From: JBHOQX01 sp042408595
GTDB lineage: Bacteria > Chloroflexota > Chloroflexia > Chloroflexales > Roseiflexaceae
Length of the DNA stretch: 64,000 bases
Direction: 5' to 3'
Assembly (NCBI GenBank): GCA_042408595.1
Contig: JBHOQX010000017.1
Span: 38,822 to 102,821 of the forward strand
Shown here: piece after piece, positions 50,555 to 60,047 of the stretch
Layout: each line of letters begins with the position of its first letter
Numbering within the stretch: the first letter of the stretch is position 1
Notes under the pieces: generated by a model
Told to the model about the DNA's origin: nothing
Databases searched by the model: none
What the model saw: the letters and a program-made list of their open reading frames with translations, nothing else
Made by a program: the position numbers and the translations under genes

Positions 50555-50625
50555 AGGGCGGAGGCGCCCCTCCCTCGCAAGAGCGGCGCCCGCCAGACCT
50601 CCCCGGTTCAGACAACTGCTCCCGC
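50555..50625 (+). repeat. TIR repeat family, partial copy 4
   Basis: GACCTCCCCGGTTCAGACAACTGCTC resembles the right tip of the repeat (ACCTCCCTGTTTCAGGCAGCTTC). The left part is not recognisable. The remainder of 50626-50867 has no gene I can support. Confidence 0.4.
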
Positions 50626-50867
50626 ATAAGGTTCTTCCCTACAGCCGAGTGACCGGGATTCCTGGTTCGTATGCCCGATGCTAAGACGCCCTGCAGCGAG
50701 TATGCTGCCGACGTTGGTTGCGCACTGGTTCGATAGCACGGTCCGCGCGGGCGGGCGTGCCACACCCGGGACACTCCTCACCATGCTCCACTTGCCGCTC
50801 GCGCCAGCCCACCACAGCACGCGCGCCGGTCCCCATTTGGAGCGGCGCACGAACAAAGGAGGTTCAC

Positions 50868-51184
50868 ATGGCAGTCCTGATGATCGCAGACGTCAACGGC
50901 CAGACCCGCGAGGGCTACAACGGCATGATCGCTGCGCTGGGGAGGCGCTCAAACAGGCCCCTGGCCTGATGCTCCACACATCGCATCCGATCGACGGCGG
51001 CTGGCGGGTGATCGAGGTGTGGCAATCGAGAGCGGAGGCCACCGCGTGTTTCGCCGCCTGTATCGCGCCCCATCTTCCGCCCGGCATTCGGCCCAGGCGC
51101 ACCTTCTACGAGGTGCATCACGTGGTGCGGGCGGAAGCGGCGCCCGTGGCGCGCGGCGCGGACGGCGGAGACGGGCAAGGGTAG
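50868..51184 (+). pseudogene. small ABM-like monooxygenase protein split by a one-base frameshift
   Basis: ATG 50868 after AAAGGAGG reads MAVLMIADVNGQTREGYNGMIAALG, then continues in the next frame as EALKQAPGLMLHTSHPIDGGWRVIEVWQSRAEATACF (in part), ending 51184. Inserting one G in the GGGG run near 50939 restores a single protein of about 105 residues resembling antibiotic-biosynthesis-monooxygenase-like ferredoxin-fold proteins. A homopolymer position makes a sequencing error as likely as a true pseudogene. Confidence 0.7.
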
Positions 51185-51266
51185 GCAGTGCCGCGGGCGG
51201 CCGCGGGGAGCGAGGCTGCGTGCAGCGCTCCCCGCCCGGCCCGCCGGGCGCCTGCCGGCCCTGGCC

Positions 51267-51549
51267 ATGCGACTGAGCGAGCTCATGGAACATATCGCGT
51301 TGATCGCGGGAATCGTGTCGGCGAGCATTTACCCTCAGCCACATACCGATGCTCGTCCGGGCGTTCCGCACCAAGGATTTGCGCTCCTACAGCGCAGCGA
51401 ACCTGGTGTTGCTCAACCTGGGCAACGGGTGCTACTGGCTGTACGTCGCGAGCCTGCCCTTCGGCCCGATCTGGTTTTTACACGGCTTCTACACGCTGGT
51501 CGCCGCGATCATGCTGTATTGGTACGCGCGCTATCGCCGCGCGCCTTGA
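51267..51549 (+). pseudogene. SemiSWEET/PQ-loop-like small membrane protein with a frameshift
   Basis: MEHIALIAGIVSASIY in the frame from 51267 is continued, after removing one base near 51332 (ACCCTC), by LSHIPMLVRAFRTKDLRSYS, ANLVLLNLGNGCYWLYVASL and GPIWFLHGFYTLVAAIMLYWYARY ending 51549. The fused product of about 93 residues with three helices is like small PQ-loop sugar transporters, although the usual PQT motif is disturbed exactly at the shift (PQPHT in the other frame). Possibly a sequencing error. Confidence 0.65.
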
Positions 51550-51558
51550 CCGGCGCTG

Positions 51559-51665
51559 ATGGAGGCATGGCGCATGCATTCTGGTTCTGGCCACCTGGAC
51601 GTAATCATCGGGGGCAACAGCGGTCTCGGGCGCGCCTCGGTCCACAATTGTGCCGGAGAGGGCCA
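51559..51665 (+). pseudogene. N-terminal scrap of a short-chain dehydrogenase
   Basis: LDVIIGGNSGLGRASVHNCAGEGQR is the NAD-binding first strand and glycine loop of an SDR; the family sequence ends there and unrelated residues follow. No later SDR motifs are found up to 51802. Treated as a remnant. Confidence 0.55.
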
Positions 51666-51802
51666 GCGTTCCTTCTCATCGCATACTCCGACAGATGTGG
51701 ACGGTTCGGCGTCTGTCGTCTGCGCTGCCGTGAGGCGTCCTGCGCCATGCCGGGCTGATCTTAGAGTGCCTCCAACACCCTATTCACAGAAAGGACAATA
51801 TC

Positions 51803-52351
51803 ATGCGTTCCAAATTCGTCGCGCGCCTGAGCGCGATCCTCCTGGCTGTTTGCCTGGCCGCGGCACTCCTCGGGGGCGCCGCCTCTGCGGGCAGCAGCGC
51901 CACGCCCGTGGCGGACGCCGCCGCTGCCCGGCAGCCGCCGACCCTCGCGCCGGCGCCCGCGCGGACGACGGCTCCCGCCGCTCTGGAGGCCGCAGCAGAC
52001 GATCCGCGCCTCCAGACCGAGCCGTTTATCCGCACCGAGCTGTTCTTCGGCAGCGAGCGGCCGAATAAACCGGAAGTGAGCGATAGTGAGTTCAAGCAGT
52101 TCCTGGACGAAGAAGTCACGCCGCGCTTCCCCGACGGCCTGACGGTTCTGAAAGGCTTCGGCCAGTTTCGTGAGTCGAGCGGCGAGATCGTGCAGGAAAG
52201 CAGCTTTGTTCTGATTCTGCTCTATCCACGTGAGACACTGCGCGATAGCAGCGCTAAAATCGAAGCGATCCGGGCGCGCTACACGGCACGCTTCGAGCAG
52301 GAATCGGTGCTGCGGGTAGACGACCCGCGCCCGGTCCGGGTGTCGTTTTAA
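51803..52351 (+). CDS. secreted DUF3574-like protein
   Basis: 182 residues with a good signal peptide (MRSKFVARLSAILLAVCLAA, cut near AGSSA), an Ala/Pro/Thr linker to about residue 70, then the compact domain TELFFGSERPNKPEVSDSEFKQFLDEEVTPRFPDGLTVLKGFGQFR (in part) and ILLYPRETLRDSSAKIEAIRARY. This is the DUF3574 pattern, known from secreted or lipoprotein-like bacterial proteins without assigned function. GAAAGGAC precedes the start at a usable distance. Confidence 0.8.
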   Translation: MRSKFVARLSAILLAVCLAAALLGGAASAGSSATPVADAAAARQPPTLAPAPARTTAPAALEAAADDPRLQTEPFIRTELFFGSERPNKPEVSDSEFKQFLDEEVTPRFPDGLTVLKGFGQFRESSGEIVQESSFVLILLYPRETLRDSSAKIEAIRARYTARFEQESVLRVDDPRPVRVSF

Positions 52352-52445
52352 CGGAGCTGAGACGCCACGGTCACGGAGAATGGCGGGCGAGGGTATCATG
52401 CTCGCCTGCCATACCGTTGACCCACGATGGGAGAGAGCTGCACCC

Positions 52446-53855
52446 ATGGCACGATTTCTGTTCGCCACCTTTCCGGCGGCCGGGCACACCAACCCCGGCC
52501 TGCCGATCGCCCGCGCGCTCGTCGAGCGCGGCCACGAGGTGACGTGGTACGCCGGTCGCGGGTTCAGGCGGGCGATCGAGGCGACCGGCGCGGCATTTGC
52601 GCCAATCAAGGCTGCCGTCGATCCCGCAGACGTACCCCCGAATGTACGCTTTCCTGAAGCGGCACAACTGTCCGGCCTCGCCGGGTTCAAGTTCGGCCTC
52701 AAGCATGTGTTTCTCGATGAGGCGCCGGGCCAGGTCGCGGACCTCCGGGCCATCCTGCGGTCGTTCCCCGCCGATGTCCTGGTGGGCGATACCGGCTTCG
52801 TCGGCATGGCGCTGCTGCATGAGCTCGGCGGGCCGCCGTGGGCGACGTACGGCATCACCGGGCTGACGTTCCCCAGCCGCGACACCGCGCCGTTCGGCAC
52901 GGGGCTTCCGCCGAGCGCAACGCCGCTCGGGCGGGTGCGCAACCGGGTGATGACGGCGGCCTTCGAGCGCGTGCTGTTCCGCGATGTGCAGGACTATGCC
53001 CAGGGCGTGCGCGCGCAGCTCGGGTTGCCACGCACCCGGCAGCCGGTGCTCAGCGGCACACTTTCGCCCTTCCTATACATGCAGCCGACGACGCCGGACT
53101 TCGAATACCCGCGCAGCGACCTTCCGCCCCAGGTGCACTTCATCGGTCCGCTGCTGCTTGAGGTGCCACGCGACTTCACGCCGCCGCCGTGGTGGGGCGA
53201 GCTCCATGGCCGCAGGTCGGTCGTCCTTGTGACGCAGGGCACCGTTGCGACGAAGCTGGACGACCTGGTCATCCCCACGCTGCGGGCGCTGGCCGGCGAG
53301 GATGTGCTGGTGGTCGCCGCGACCGGCGGAGCGTCGGCGGAGGAGGTCGCCCGCGCCTGGGCGCGCGCCGGCGCGATGGATGCGATGCGGGGCGTCACGC
53401 CGGCCATGGCGCAGCTTCGGCTGGGTTCGGCTGAGGCGCCCGGGCCGGAGCCGCTGCCGGCCAACGCCCGCGTCGCGCCGTTCATTCCGTTCGGCGCGCT
53501 GCTGCCGCATGTGGACGTGATGATCACCAACGGCGGCTACGGCGGGGTGCAGTTCGCGCTGGCCCATGGCGTCCCGCTGATCGTCGCAGGGGCCACCGAG
53601 GAGAAGCCGGAGATCGCCGCGCGGGTCGCCTGGAGCGGCGCGGGGATCGACCTCAAGACCGGGAAGCCGTCGCCGGGCCAGATCCGCGATGCCGTGCGCA
53701 CCATCCGGCTCAACCGGCGGTACCGCGACCACGCGCAGCGCATCCGCGCCGCCTATGCCCGCCACGACGCGCCGCGCGAAGCGGCGGCGCTGCTGGAGCA
53801 CCTGGCAGCGACCGGCCGGCCGGTGCTGCGGGGCGACGCCGCGCTGCGCGCGTGA
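52446..53855 (+). CDS. MGT-like UDP-glycosyltransferase
   Basis: 469 residues from ATG 52446, GT-B fold of the macrolide/zeaxanthin glycosyltransferase group. The acceptor half starts ARFLFATFPAAGHTNPGLPIARALVERGHEV (in part). The donor half contains VVLVTQGTV, then PFIPFGALLPHVDVMITNGGYGGVQFALAHGVPLIVAG (in part), where the usual HGG reads NGG. IAARVAWSGAGIDL follows. It likely glycosylates a small lipophilic acceptor. No carotenoid or polyketide genes lie next to it. Confidence 0.9.
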   Translation: MARFLFATFPAAGHTNPGLPIARALVERGHEVTWYAGRGFRRAIEATGAAFAPIKAAVDPADVPPNVRFPEAAQLSGLAGFKFGLKHVFLDEAPGQVADLRAILRSFPADVLVGDTGFVGMALLHELGGPPWATYGITGLTFPSRDTAPFGTGLPPSATPLGRVRNRVMTAAFERVLFRDVQDYAQGVRAQLGLPRTRQPVLSGTLSPFLYMQPTTPDFEYPRSDLPPQVHFIGPLLLEVPRDFTPPPWWGELHGRRSVVLVTQGTVATKLDDLVIPTLRALAGEDVLVVAATGGASAEEVARAWARAGAMDAMRGVTPAMAQLRLGSAEAPGPEPLPANARVAPFIPFGALLPHVDVMITNGGYGGVQFALAHGVPLIVAGATEEKPEIAARVAWSGAGIDLKTGKPSPGQIRDAVRTIRLNRRYRDHAQRIRAAYARHDAPREAAALLEHLAATGRPVLRGDAALRA

Positions 53856-53880
53856 TGCTCCTCGCCTCCCGGCGATGAGC

Positions 53881-54425
53881 TTACCCGACCACCAGCGTGA
53901 AAATACTCCCCGGCGGGATGCAGATATCGAGCCCTTCGAACGGCCAGTTCGCCCCGCGCACCGGCACGGACGTGACGAGGTGGCAGTTCTCGATCTCGGA
54001 TGTGCGGTAACACGCCGCCTGGCCGCGCTGCACCGCCTCGGGAAAGTCTTCGAGCACGGCATTCAGATACGTCGGCGCCGCCCCACGGTTCAGCCCGACG
54101 AGCGTGACGCGCTGGTCGAACAGGCGCTCGGTCATCGCCCAGGCGACATACCACTCCTTCGCGCCCGACTGGTCGAGGTTGCCATATTCGGTTATTCAGA
54201 GCGGGCAGCCGGGGAAGGCCGCGGCGGCCTCGCGCACCGCGGCGAACTCGGCCGGGGCGATCTCGCGGTAGCAGGGAGCCCGAACGCCCCGACCCGCGCG
54301 GCAAGTTCGCGCCGCGCCGCGATCGCCCGCAGGTAGCTGGTGTCGAAGCGGCCCTGCTCGGCGACAACCAGGCGGATATCATCCAGTCCGCGCCGGCGCA
54401 GCTCTCCGGCGAGAAGCGCTAGCAC
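53881..54425 (-). pseudogene. glycoside-hydrolase-like remnant with stop and frameshift
   Basis: Minus-strand reading from 54425: LALLAGELRRRGLDDIRLVVAEQG, RFDTSYLRAIAARRELAARVG; a frame change near 54280 into YREIAPAEFAAVREAAAAFPGCPL; a TGA where a Trp codon is expected; then ITEYGNLDQSGAKEWYVAW and TLVGLNRGAAPTYLNAVLEDF to 53881. CPLW-ITEYGN resembles the catalytic WxTE-x-G segment of clan-A glycosidases, and the C-terminal beta-strands suit that too. The family is not certain. Dead gene. Confidence 0.6.
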
Positions 54426-54428
54426 GCC

Positions 54429-54951
54429 GGCTACGCCCGCCGGGTCGAGGCGCGGCGGTCAGCCCGTCGTCGAAGGCGGTGGCGACGCGAACCTGGATGC
54501 GCTGCGGCGTGAGCGCGACCGCCGAGTCGGCCAGCGCCGCGATCTTCGCCCCCCACAGCCCGCCGGCGTTCAGCACCGCGCCGCGATCAAGCAATTCGTG
54601 AGCGTAGATGCTGTCCGGCGCGCCATCGTCGAAGCGGGCGGCGTACGGGTTCGGCGGCGGCCAGGCGCCGCCCTCGTACACCAGGCTCAGCGCGCCCCAC
54701 GGCTGAAAGGCGTAGTCGTGCTCACGCCGCAGCTCGCGGATGCGTGCGTCGCCGAGCAGCGTCAGTTGGGCGTAGACCGCGCCCAGGTCGTGCAGGCAGA
54801 TCACCCCTGCCGAGCCGCCGGTCGTCGCGCCGGCGATCATCGTCTTGCCGAACAGGACGATGCGCGCCTCCCTTTGCCGCGCTAATTCCCCGGCGCAACG
54901 CATCCCGACGATTCCGCCGCCGCTGCTGCCGATATCCGCGGTTTGTGCCAT
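54429..54951 (-). pseudogene. FAD-dependent oxidoreductase (DAO-type) fragment
   Basis: Starts MAQTADIGSSGGGIVGMRCAGELARQREARIVLFGK with a degenerate GxGxxG loop, then TTGGSAGVICLHDLGAVY. It then jumps to the family's late-middle segment AHELLDRGAVLNAGGLWGAKIAALA, with about 200 residues missing between. It degrades after VALTPQRIQVRVATAFDDG into the adjoining remnant. An internally deleted pseudogene. Confidence 0.65.
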
Positions 54952-54959
54952 CGTACGCT

Positions 54960-55025
54960 CTGTGTAGCAGTCGGAAGCCCGGAGCCAGACGGTCAGACGG
55001 TCAGGCACTCTGTACTCTGCTCCTG
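54960..55025. repeat. degenerate GTCAGACGG 'word' repeat
   Basis: CCAGACGGTCAGACGGTCAGGC followed by CTCTGTACTCTGCTCCTGACTC; the same words as 28816-29090. Between the oxidoreductase remnant and the end of the GH4 gene. Confidence 0.5.
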
Positions 55026-55027
55026 AC

Positions 55028-56374
55028 TCAGCCATAGTGGTCCCGCATCTCCGCGTTGAACGGCAGCGCCAGGATGTCATCGAGCAGCGCGCGGGCCTGG
55101 TCGGCGTCGCGCGTCCACGGGTCGTTCACGATGAGTTCGAGCAGCAGCTCACGGTCGCCATCGACAAAGGCCGCCAGCTCCAAATCGACCGCGGCGACAC
55201 AGTCGCGCCGGAGGGCGGCCAGCGGCCCGGGCGGCAGGCCGTCGGTCTGGATGCCCTGGATGCCGCCCCGCCCGACCAGCGCCGGCACCTCGACCTGAAA
55301 ATCGGTGGGGACCCCCGACACGTAGCCGCCGCGGTTCGGGATGTTGCAGATGATCGTGCGTGGCACATCGCACAGCAGCGACTCGACCAACGGAACGATC
55401 GACTCGCCGGACATCGCCGGCGGGAAGCGCTCGGTCACGCGGGCGGCGGGGTCGGCGGCGATTCGCCCGATCTCTGCCACCTCCTGCTCGCCGCCGCTGA
55501 AGAAGCGCTGCCAGAACGCGGCGGGGTTTTGCAGCCAGCGCCGTTCGGTCGCCTCGTCGGTGTGGTACGGCCAGCCCCACGAGCCGCCGCCATCCCCGGC
55601 GGTATCGCCGATCGGGAAGGCGCCGAACCGCCGGTACAGGTCGCACTTCTTCGGGTTCAGCTCGCCGCACGGGTCGCCCTGCGCCCAGCGGCGCGGCCCC
55701 TCGTCCGCGATCCAGCGGCCGAGCAGCGGCATGGCATCCTCGCCGCGGTAGAAGAGTTTGGTCAGCCAGATGAAGTGGTTGACGCCCGGTGCCTCGAAGG
55801 TTACGTGCGCGTGTTCGAGGCCGAGGGTATCGGCGATGTTGTAGACCCCCCCGTAGCCATGGCACAGCACGACGATCCGCGCCTGCGGAAAGCGCCGCGC
55901 CAGGTGTGTGATGCCGGCCATCACCGGGTTGGCGACCTGCACGTACCAGGCGCGCGGGCAGAGCTCCTGCATGTCCGCGATGATCGACTCGAACAGGCGC
56001 AACTGGAAGAAATTGATCCAGAACGCCTCGTCGTGCATGATGTGCAGGCTGCCGCCCCAGCGGTAGCCGTGCCGCCGGGCGACGTCCCAGCCGGCGCGCA
56101 GGCGGTGGTGGCCGGCGGCCAGCGCCGCGTTCACCACGACATCCGCGCCGCGCAGCGCCGCCCGCCGATCGGTCGTCGCCTCCAGCGCCAGCTCGCTGCC
56201 GACCTCCGCCGCGTAGCGCGCACCAAGGGCGTGGATGGCCGCCAGCCGCTGCGGATCGATGTCCATGAAGCGCACAGTCGCGCCGCGCAGGCCGGGGGTC
56301 AGGCACAGGTCGCGCACCATGTTGAGCGAAAAAACCGCGCTCCCGGCGCCGATGATCGTGATCGTATGCGGCAT
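55028..56374 (-). CDS. GH4-family glycosidase (alpha-galactosidase/glucuronidase-like)
   Basis: 448 residues. NAD- and metal-dependent glycoside hydrolase 4: the N-terminal Rossmann motif TIIGAGSAVFSLNMVRDL with FMDIDPQRL, then VVVNAALAAGHHRLRAGW, QVANPVMAGITHLA, VVLCHGYGGVYNI (metal Cys/His) and GVNHFIWLTKLFYRG (His). Hydrolyses intracellular sugar conjugates by a redox mechanism. Last in a minus-strand sugar cluster with an SDR and an aminotransferase. Anomer and sugar cannot be set from the sequence; the VLCHGYGG form resembles the LplD/AglA side. Confidence 0.92.
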   Translation of the reverse strand: MPHTITIIGAGSAVFSLNMVRDLCLTPGLRGATVRFMDIDPQRLAAIHALGARYAAEVGSELALEATTDRRAALRGADVVVNAALAAGHHRLRAGWDVARRHGYRWGGSLHIMHDEAFWINFFQLRLFESIIADMQELCPRAWYVQVANPVMAGITHLARRFPQARIVVLCHGYGGVYNIADTLGLEHAHVTFEAPGVNHFIWLTKLFYRGEDAMPLLGRWIADEGPRRWAQGDPCGELNPKKCDLYRRFGAFPIGDTAGDGGGSWGWPYHTDEATERRWLQNPAAFWQRFFSGGEQEVAEIGRIAADPAARVTERFPPAMSGESIVPLVESLLCDVPRTIICNIPNRGGYVSGVPTDFQVEVPALVGRGGIQGIQTDGLPPGPLAALRRDCVAAVDLELAAFVDGDRELLLELIVNDPWTRDADQARALLDDILALPFNAEMRDHYG

Positions 56375-56729
56375 GTAGACCTCTATCTGTCGATGGGCGG
56401 TAGAGGGAGGACGAAGGGCGAACCCCGGCCTGCCTCCTACGGGGAACCCCGGCCCCTCAGGGTTGAGCCCTTCGGAACGAAGCCTGAGCCGGGCTTCGTC
56501 CCGAGGCGCAGCCCGAGGGGACGACGGCCAGGACGAGGGCGATGGAGGAGAACGACGACGGCACGGCTGGGCGCGATCCCGGTCGTCCCATGGCTGAATG
56601 ATCTGCCTTCGTCCGTCGTCTGTGGACGATGGAGGACGAACGACGAAGGACGAACCCCTTCCCGAGCCCTGGCCTGCTCCGTAGAGGGACCGTCGTTGCT
56701 CGTCCCTCGTCTACCTACGCCAGCGGCGG
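56375..56729. repeat. gene-free stretch of ACGAAGG/CGTCGTCC words with a 40-bp unit shared with 57564
   Basis: Words such as GGAGGACGAAGGGCGAACC and GGACGAACGACGAAGGACG on both strands. About 40 bases starting GCTGGGCGCGATCCCGGTCG (from about 56565) recur with a few changes from about 57560 in the next intergenic gap. No gene or promoter is recognised. Confidence 0.5.
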
Positions 56730-57479
56730 CTACTCCGCCAGTTGCCCGCCATCCACCAGCAGGCACGCTCCGTGCATGAACGACGCCTCGTCCGACGCCA
56801 GAAAGGCGTAGGCTGCGGCGACTTCCTCCATCCGGCCCGGGCGCCGCAGCGGGATGTATTTCTCGGCGTAGGCCTCGGCGAAGCCGGGTGGGTCGATCGC
56901 CTGCGACATCGGCGTGACGATGTAGCCGGGGCACAGCGCGTTGACGCGGATGCCGAGCGGCCCGAGTTCCAGCGCCATCGTCTTCGTCAGCATCACCACG
57001 CCGCCCTTCGAGGCGTTGTAGTGCGCGTACTTCACCTCGCCCGCCACCCCGTTCTTCGACGCCATGTTGACGATCACCCCGGCCCGGCGCTGCGCCATCC
57101 GCCGCGCGACCGCCTGGCCGACCAGGAACATGCCGCGCAGGTTGACCTCCAGGATGCGGTCCCAGTGCTCCGGGGTGATCTCCAGAAAGGGCTCCTCCCA
57201 GGCGATCCCGGCGTTGTTGCAGAGGATGTCGATCCCGCCGAGCCATGCCTCCGCCGCGGCGACCAGCCGCTCCACCTCGTCGGCGCGGCTCACGTCGGCG
57301 ACCATGCCGCCGGCCGCGCCCAGGGCCGCGAGCGCGGCGATGGCCTCCTCCACGCCGGCGGCCTCGTGACCACAGATGTAGACCCGCGCCCCTTCCTCCA
57401 GGAAGCGCTGCGCCGCGGCCCGGCCCAGGCCGCTGCTCCCGCCGGTAATCAACACGCCCTTGTTTGCCAGACCGCGCAT
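56730..57479 (-). CDS. short-chain dehydrogenase/reductase (3-oxoacyl/glucose dehydrogenase-like)
   Basis: 249 residues, classical SDR: LITGGSSGLGRAAAQRF, DILCNNAGIAWEEPFLEI, the catalytic Ser in IVNMASKNGVAGEVKYAHYNASKGGVVMLTK (in part) and the YNASK pair, ALCPGYIVTPMSQAID and a C-terminal HGACLLVDGGQLAE. All catalytic residues are present. In a sugar cluster it may oxidise a sugar or sugar-acid hydroxyl; the substrate is unknown. Confidence 0.92.
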   Translation of the reverse strand: MRGLANKGVLITGGSSGLGRAAAQRFLEEGARVYICGHEAAGVEEAIAALAALGAAGGMVADVSRADEVERLVAAAEAWLGGIDILCNNAGIAWEEPFLEITPEHWDRILEVNLRGMFLVGQAVARRMAQRRAGVIVNMASKNGVAGEVKYAHYNASKGGVVMLTKTMALELGPLGIRVNALCPGYIVTPMSQAIDPPGFAEAYAEKYIPLRRPGRMEEVAAAYAFLASDEASFMHGACLLVDGGQLAE

Positions 57480-57644
57480 CGGCGCCTCGTTGCTCGCCCC
57501 AAAGGGGTGGGGTTCGGCGAACGGTGGACGGAGCCGAGCAGACGAAGGACGAAGGTACGCCTGGCCGCGATCCTGGTCGTCCCATTTCTGAATGACAGCC
57601 GTCGTCCCTCGTCCGCCATCCTTCGCCCCTCGTCCCGCATCGGA
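57480..57644. repeat. ACGAAGG word repeats with the second copy of the 40-bp unit
   Basis: GACGAAGGACGAAGG, then CTGGCCGCGATCCTGGTCGT (from about 57561) matching the unit at about 56565, then CGTCGTCCCTCGTCCGCC. No gene is present. Confidence 0.5.
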
Positions 57645-58937
<1,293 letters not shown>

Positions 58938-58940
58938 GGC

Positions 58941-59633
58941 TCACTCCTCCTGCGGGCCGGCGAACAGGTCGGCCAGGCGCTGGCGCAGCGCCTGGGCGTG
59001 GTAGATCGTCAGGCGCGCCGCGTCCTCCGGGTCGCGCGCGACGAGCGCGGCCAGGATCGCGGCGTGCTCGCGGTTCGACGCCTCCATCTTCGCCGGCTCG
59101 ATCTGTTTGCCCTCGCTCAGCAGATACATATCGGTGCGCTCCTCGTTCGCCACCACGAAGCGCGTCAGCGGCTGGTTGCCCGATGCCTCGCCGACCAGCC
59201 GGTGAAAATCGCGCGACGCCCGCAGGAAGCCGGCCAGGTCACCGCCGGCCACGGCCCGCCCGGCGTCCTCGAGCCGCACGGCCATCGTCGCCAGGTGCTC
59301 CTCGGTCGCCCGCAGCGCGGCGCGGCGCACCAGATACGGCTCGACCGCCTCGTTGGCGACGAACATCGCCACAAACTCCTCGCGGCTGAGGGTGCAGACG
59401 TACAGCCCGCGCCCACCGCGCGGCCCGATCAGCCCCTCGTGCTCCAGGATCGCCAGCGCCTCGCGCACCGGCGTGCGGCTGATCGCCAGCGACGCGGCGA
59501 GCTGCTCCTCGACCAGCGGCTGGTGCGGCGGAATCGCGCCGGAGAGGATCGCCTCTTTGATCGCGTTGTATGCCGTCTCACGGTAGCGCGGGCTGCGGTT
59601 GAGCTCCAATGGCCGGAGTGCCGGAAGCGCCAT
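58941..59633 (-). CDS. GntR-family regulator with FCD domain
   Basis: ATG 59633 (MALPALRPLELN) after AAAGG; 230 residues. N-terminal winged helix (YNAIKEAILSGAIPPHQPLVEEQLAASLAISRTPVREALAIL, in part) and C-terminal all-helical FCD ligand domain with the metal/ligand residues expected in RASRDFHRLVGEASGNQPL and NREHAAILAALVARD. Probably senses a sugar acid. It lies divergent to the dehydratase gene, and the space between holds three palindromes. Translationally close to the aminotransferase (4-base gap). Confidence 0.93.
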   Translation of the reverse strand: MALPALRPLELNRSPRYRETAYNAIKEAILSGAIPPHQPLVEEQLAASLAISRTPVREALAILEHEGLIGPRGGRGLYVCTLSREEFVAMFVANEAVEPYLVRRAALRATEEHLATMAVRLEDAGRAVAGGDLAGFLRASRDFHRLVGEASGNQPLTRFVVANEERTDMYLLSEGKQIEPAKMEASNREHAAILAALVARDPEDAARLTIYHAQALRQRLADLFAGPQEE

Positions 59634-59744
59634 ACGTCGTTCGCCTTTCAGGAAAGAGGATAGTTTATGGTGTTCTGATGCGCCAAAATCGTAGCTATGC
59701 ACGCACGCCATCCGTGCTGCCATGCGGTCAGGTGGGTTACTGGG

Positions 59745-59818
59745 TGTATACAAATATAGCCTATGAATCCCCCGGTGTCAAGAGCAGATCTGCAGAAACC
59801 CATTTCTTTGTATACATA
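59745..59818. promoter_or_regulatory. paired TGTATACA palindromes, candidate GntR operators
   Basis: TGTATACA at 59745-59752 and again at 59809-59816, flanked by AAATA and TTT to give TGTATACAAA and TTTGTATACATA, about 64 bases apart. Upstream of the GntR gene. Their class resembles UxuR/ExuR-type operators (GGTATACC core). Autoregulation by looping or separate sites is inferred. Confidence 0.5.
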
Positions 59819-59955
59819 ACTTGCCCGGCTTGCGGACGATCGCACCGGGCGCCTGGGCGCTACGCCGCCGTCGTCCACCCGTCTGCGCACCTCTCCAGGC
59901 CATCCTCGGCCGCTGGTCGGGGTAGCCGGAGATGGCTTGGAGACGCGTTTGCCGC

Positions 59956-59983
59956 TTGACACGCCCGGCGCAGCCTCTATAAT
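59956..59983 (+). promoter_or_regulatory. sigma-70 promoter TTGACA-N16-TATAAT before the dehydratase gene
   Basis: Consensus hexamers TTGACA (59956-59961) and TATAAT (59978-59983). The dehydratase starts at 60364, so the leader would be about 370 bases. No other gene or recognised riboswitch is seen in it. Confidence 0.65.
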
Positions 59984-60031
59984 GGGCGCAACGGCCCGTT
60001 CGAGCCGCGCCGTGTGCGCGCTCAGGAGCGT

Positions 60032-60047
60032 ATACTGCATACAGTAT
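60032..60047. promoter_or_regulatory. palindrome ATACTGCATACAGTAT, candidate GntR operator
   Basis: Inverted arms ATACTG and CAGTAT around CATA, centred about 50 bases past the likely transcription start. The TATAC/GTATG core resembles the two upstream TGTATACA sites; a roadblock operator for the same GntR regulator is plausible. Confidence 0.45.
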
